A DNA stretch of 8,272 nt. Source: an uncultured Oxalobacteraceae bacterium (GTDB taxonomy: Bacteria > Pseudomonadota > Gammaproteobacteria > Burkholderiales > Burkholderiaceae). The stretch covers positions 1 to 8,272 of the forward strand of contig CAMLDH010000156.1 in the NCBI GenBank assembly GCA_946478765.1. Direction: 5' to 3'. The position numbers and the translations under genes were made by a program. Below are positions 5,948-8,272 of the stretch, one piece after another. The notes below the pieces were generated by a model. The model had not been told where the DNA came from. It saw nothing but the letters and a program-made list of their open reading frames with translations, and searched no databases. Position 1 is the stretch's first letter, and each line of letters begins with the position of its first letter.

Positions 5948-7285
5948 ATGACTATAAAAGAATTTCTCTTCAGGCCAGCACTGATTAACTGTTTTCGGTC
6001 AGCATGGAGAAAGTTCTTGATCGATGACGATACAGTGAAATTACAAGCTGATCGACTCATTATGATTGCCTGGTTGGCAATTGTTGGCTTTCCTCTTTAT
6101 TATTGGGTATGGGCTTACTTGTTTCCTCAGCAATATGAAAACTTTTTGCTCCGCTTTGTTGGAATGGTCATTGCCATTCCTTTTCTGTTGGTGAGGAAGT
6201 TGCATAAGAAAGCGTGGTTCAAAACATATTTTTTTGTGGCGATTACATACGCACTGCCTTTTTTCTTTAGTTTCATGTTTTTCATGAATAACGCTTCATC
6301 AGTCTGGTCGCAATCTCTTCTAATAGCCATATTCTTGTTGTTTAATCTTGAAGGAAAAATCGCGGCGTTGTCATTGGCAGTGGGGACTGCGTTGGCTTAT
6401 CTGACCTATGGCTTTACCACTGGAGGGTATGGTACAGATGGTCGTGAAATATTGGTTGAAGTACCAATAATTGCTTTCGTCATTCTTGTCGCGCCGATCA
6501 TGAGAATCAGCCGCGGCATTCTTGTCGAGGAAAAGCTGCATGGAGTGGCCTCGGCGCTCGGCGTCATCTCTCACGAGTTGCGCACGCCTTTACGCAGCGT
6601 CGATGCCAACGCGCGCGGCCTGAAGCGTTATTTGCCGGTGCTGGTCGAGTTCTATGAAAAACATCATCAGGAATTCAAATCCGAAGTCTTGCATTCCGGC
6701 CGATTGGTGATGATGGATGCCGCACTCGATCGCATTCAGGCAGAAGTCCAATATATGAACAGCGCAATCGATCTTCTGCTGGCAAACGCCAGCGACACAA
6801 GAAAAAAAGCGCAGACTATCAGAGTATTCATGATTCAGGACCTGGTTGTCGAAGCACTTGGGCGCTATCCGTTTGAAAACGAGAATCAGCGCGCGCTGGT
6901 GCATACGGAGTTCCGTTCCAACTATCCGATCGCCGGCAATGAAGATTTATGTATGATGGTGGTGTTCAATTTGCTTAAGAATGCGCTAAGAGCGATCGCC
7001 AAGGCCGGCAAGGGGGAAGTCAGTGTGAAGACGGACTGTACATCCGGTGTTAACCGTCTGGTCTTTCGCGATACAGGGTGCGGTATTCCGGAAAGCGAGC
7101 TGCTGCAAATATTCCGTCGCTTTCATTCGTATCCGCCGGACGCAGGAACCGGCATAGGGTTGGCCTTCGTTCGCGACACGCTCGAAGCCTGGGGTGCGAA
7201 AATCTCTTGCCACTCGCAAGAGAATGAATATACCGAGTTCGTTATCCAGTTTCCCGTTGTTGAATCCAATCGTCGCGTCCATTAG
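5948..7285 (+). CDS. CqsS/LqsS-like autoinducer sensor histidine kinase
   Basis: This 445-residue inner-membrane kinase resembles the receptors for alpha-hydroxyketone autoinducers (Vibrio CqsS for CAI-1, Legionella LqsS for LAI-1). Six helices lie near 37-58, 67-83, 91-113, 120-134, 137-156 and 168-188. From memory of CqsS, GFPLYYWVWAYLFPQQYEN (47-65) and LPFFFSFMFFMNN (103-115) align closely. Trp120 and Ser123 keep the spacing of CqsS Trp104 and Ser107, residues implicated in ligand recognition. The kinase core has the H box ISHELRTPL with His209, N box FNLLKNA (340-346), G1 DTGCGI (375-380) and G2 GTGIGLAF (400-407). Unlike CqsS it has no C-terminal receiver, as in LqsS; the regulator is a separate gene 46 bases downstream, probably in the same operon. 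The sensor part is much richer in A/T at third codon positions than the kinase part. The sensor class is fairly sure; the actual ligand is inferred. Confidence 0.9.
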   Translation: MTIKEFLFRPALINCFRSAWRKFLIDDDTVKLQADRLIMIAWLAIVGFPLYYWVWAYLFPQQYENFLLRFVGMVIAIPFLLVRKLHKKAWFKTYFFVAITYALPFFFSFMFFMNNASSVWSQSLLIAIFLLFNLEGKIAALSLAVGTALAYLTYGFTTGGYGTDGREILVEVPIIAFVILVAPIMRISRGILVEEKLHGVASALGVISHELRTPLRSVDANARGLKRYLPVLVEFYEKHHQEFKSEVLHSGRLVMMDAALDRIQAEVQYMNSAIDLLLANASDTRKKAQTIRVFMIQDLVVEALGRYPFENENQRALVHTEFRSNYPIAGNEDLCMMVVFNLLKNALRAIAKAGKGEVSVKTDCTSGVNRLVFRDTGCGIPESELLQIFRRFHSYPPDAGTGIGLAFVRDTLEAWGAKISCHSQENEYTEFVIQFPVVESNRRVH

Positions 7286-7331
7286 CGGTATTGGCGACCG
7301 GCTTTTTACGCTTACTTTTAACGGCAATTAA

Positions 7332-8272
7332 ATGAAAATCACTTTACCTGTATATCAACATCCGACTCTGGTCATTCTGGTTGACGACAGTTCGTCATTT
7401 ATCGAGAGCCTGGAGTTTCAGATAAATCCGGCCATCGCGGTGAAGAGCTTTCAGGATGTCCATGAAGCGTTCAGATGGCTGTTCGCTTCGTACGATGCGA
7501 CTCAGGAAAAGTGCTTGCCGATTCGCGTTGGGTACGATGAGCAAACCCTGTCGTTCGAACGCCGAACCATTGCATTGGACGTGGATCAGATTTATCGGAT
7601 AGTGATGGACCCGCGGCGTTTTCATGCGCCTGCGGTGGTGGTGGTCGACTATGCAATGCCGCAAATTAACGGACTTGATTTTTGCCGTGCGCTCAAGGGG
7701 CTTCCTTGCAAAAAAATCCTGTTTACCGGCGAAGCAAATGAAATGGTGGCGGTCGACGCGTTCAATCAGGGGCTGATCGATCGTTATCTGAAGAAAAGCG
7801 ATTCACAGGCGCTGGATCGACTGGAGGTCGAGATTGCTGCATTGGAGCGGGAGTATTTTGTAGAGCGATCCGGCACGCTGAAGGATTTGCTCGTGAAGCA
7901 TTCGTTTTCCTTCCTGTCGGACGAGGTATTCACCCGGCTGGTCAATTCAGTGGCTCGGCAGTATGGGTTCGTCGAACATTTTCTCTTTCCTGATCCCGCC
8001 GGCGTGCTTTTTTTTGATACAGACGGTAACCCGACGCTGATGGTGGTTGAGACCAGAGTCGGCCTGACATCGCATCTGGAGACGGCTCAGGATTACGGTG
8101 CGCCGATGGAATTGCAGCTTGCGCTGCGCGACGAGAAGATCGTGCCGTTTTTTTGGAAAAGCGGCGGGATGTACACAGAGCAAAGCATCGACTGGCAACA
8201 ATATTGTTTGCCGGCCCAAGTCTGCGCGGGACACGAAGATTACTTTTGGGCGCTATTCGACTTGCCGCAGAA
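7332..8272 (+). CDS. Response regulator with expanded receiver, LqsR-like (partial, 3' end cut by window)
   Basis: The first 313 residues are present and no stop is reached. Residues 12-155 form a receiver domain: acidic pair Asp18/Asp19 (LVDDS), phospho-acceptor Asp106 in VVVVDYAMP, Thr132 in LFTGEA and Lys154 in RYLKK. The acceptor Asp normally sits near residue 55, so about 50 residues are inserted between strand 2 and strand 3 (roughly 55-97, with many charged and aromatic residues). Residues about 160-313 show no helix-turn-helix, GGDEF, EAL, HD-GYP or phosphatase motif. They contain a Phe-rich beta-like segment (212-240) and end within ALFDLPQ. The layout recalls Legionella LqsR, the regulator of the LAI-1 circuit, but this is from overall architecture only. 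It follows the CqsS-like kinase by 46 bases, with no strong ribosome site before its ATG. It is the probable phosphate acceptor for both kinases. The output mechanism is unknown. Confidence 0.85.
   Translation, partial: MKITLPVYQHPTLVILVDDSSSFIESLEFQINPAIAVKSFQDVHEAFRWLFASYDATQEKCLPIRVGYDEQTLSFERRTIALDVDQIYRIVMDPRRFHAPAVVVVDYAMPQINGLDFCRALKGLPCKKILFTGEANEMVAVDAFNQGLIDRYLKKSDSQALDRLEVEIAALEREYFVERSGTLKDLLVKHSFSFLSDEVFTRLVNSVARQYGFVEHFLFPDPAGVLFFDTDGNPTLMVVETRVGLTSHLETAQDYGAPMELQLALRDEKIVPFFWKSGGMYTEQSIDWQQYCLPAQVCAGHEDYFWALFDLPQ

Noticed and set aside
7286..7331. Possible hairpin (CGGT with ACCG, followed by T-rich sequence) between the CqsS-like kinase and the regulator
   Set aside because: The stem is only four base pairs with a seven-base loop, too weak to call an attenuator or terminator.

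Overview
The window looks like the chromosome of a betaproteobacterium, most likely Oxalobacteraceae (the Herminiimonas, Janthinobacterium and Collimonas group). This placement is inferred from the protein flavour of YciB, SelO and the parvulin, moderate GC, and the type of signalling kinase present. It was not tested by a search.

Left half (about 1-3945). After an intergenic block of nested palindromes (1-165) and a bidirectional hairpin terminator (about 215-246), five genes all run leftward and are tightly packed. In transcription order they are selO (protein AMPylase pseudokinase), msrB (methionine-R-sulfoxide reductase), yciB (inner-membrane septation protein), a bolA-family gene, and a secreted or periplasmic parvulin-type prolyl isomerase. 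Two junctions are 4-base ATGA stop/start overlaps (selO/msrB and yciB/bolA), and these fix the starts of msrB and bolA. Several members deal with redox damage or protein quality: SelO, MsrB, BolA and the parvulin. They plausibly form one transcription unit ending at the 221-240 hairpin.

Middle (3946-4394). This is about 450 bases without an intact gene. It holds a possible decayed coding fragment with a good ribosome binding site but a broken frame (4027-4188), a terminator for the kinase gene to its right (4241-4270), and a second, shortened copy of the repeat seen at the left end (4291-4320).

Right half (4395-8272). This is a signalling island. Two membrane histidine kinases are transcribed divergently from a 74-base gap, and a response regulator follows the rightward kinase and runs off the window. 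The rightward kinase (5948-7285) has a six-helix sensor very like Vibrio CqsS and Legionella LqsS, the receptors for alpha-hydroxyketone autoinducers (CAI-1, LAI-1). It includes the Trp and Ser that match CqsS Trp104 and Ser107. The leftward kinase (4395-5873) has an unrelated seven-helix sensor, but its kinase core is collinear with the other without a gap: the distances His to Asn, Asn to Asp and Asp to G2 are identical. The regulator has a receiver domain with an insert of about 50 residues and a C-terminal region with no visible DNA-binding motif, reminiscent of LqsR. The best reading is a two-sensor, one-regulator quorum-sensing module. No autoinducer synthase (CqsA/LqsA type) lies in the window.
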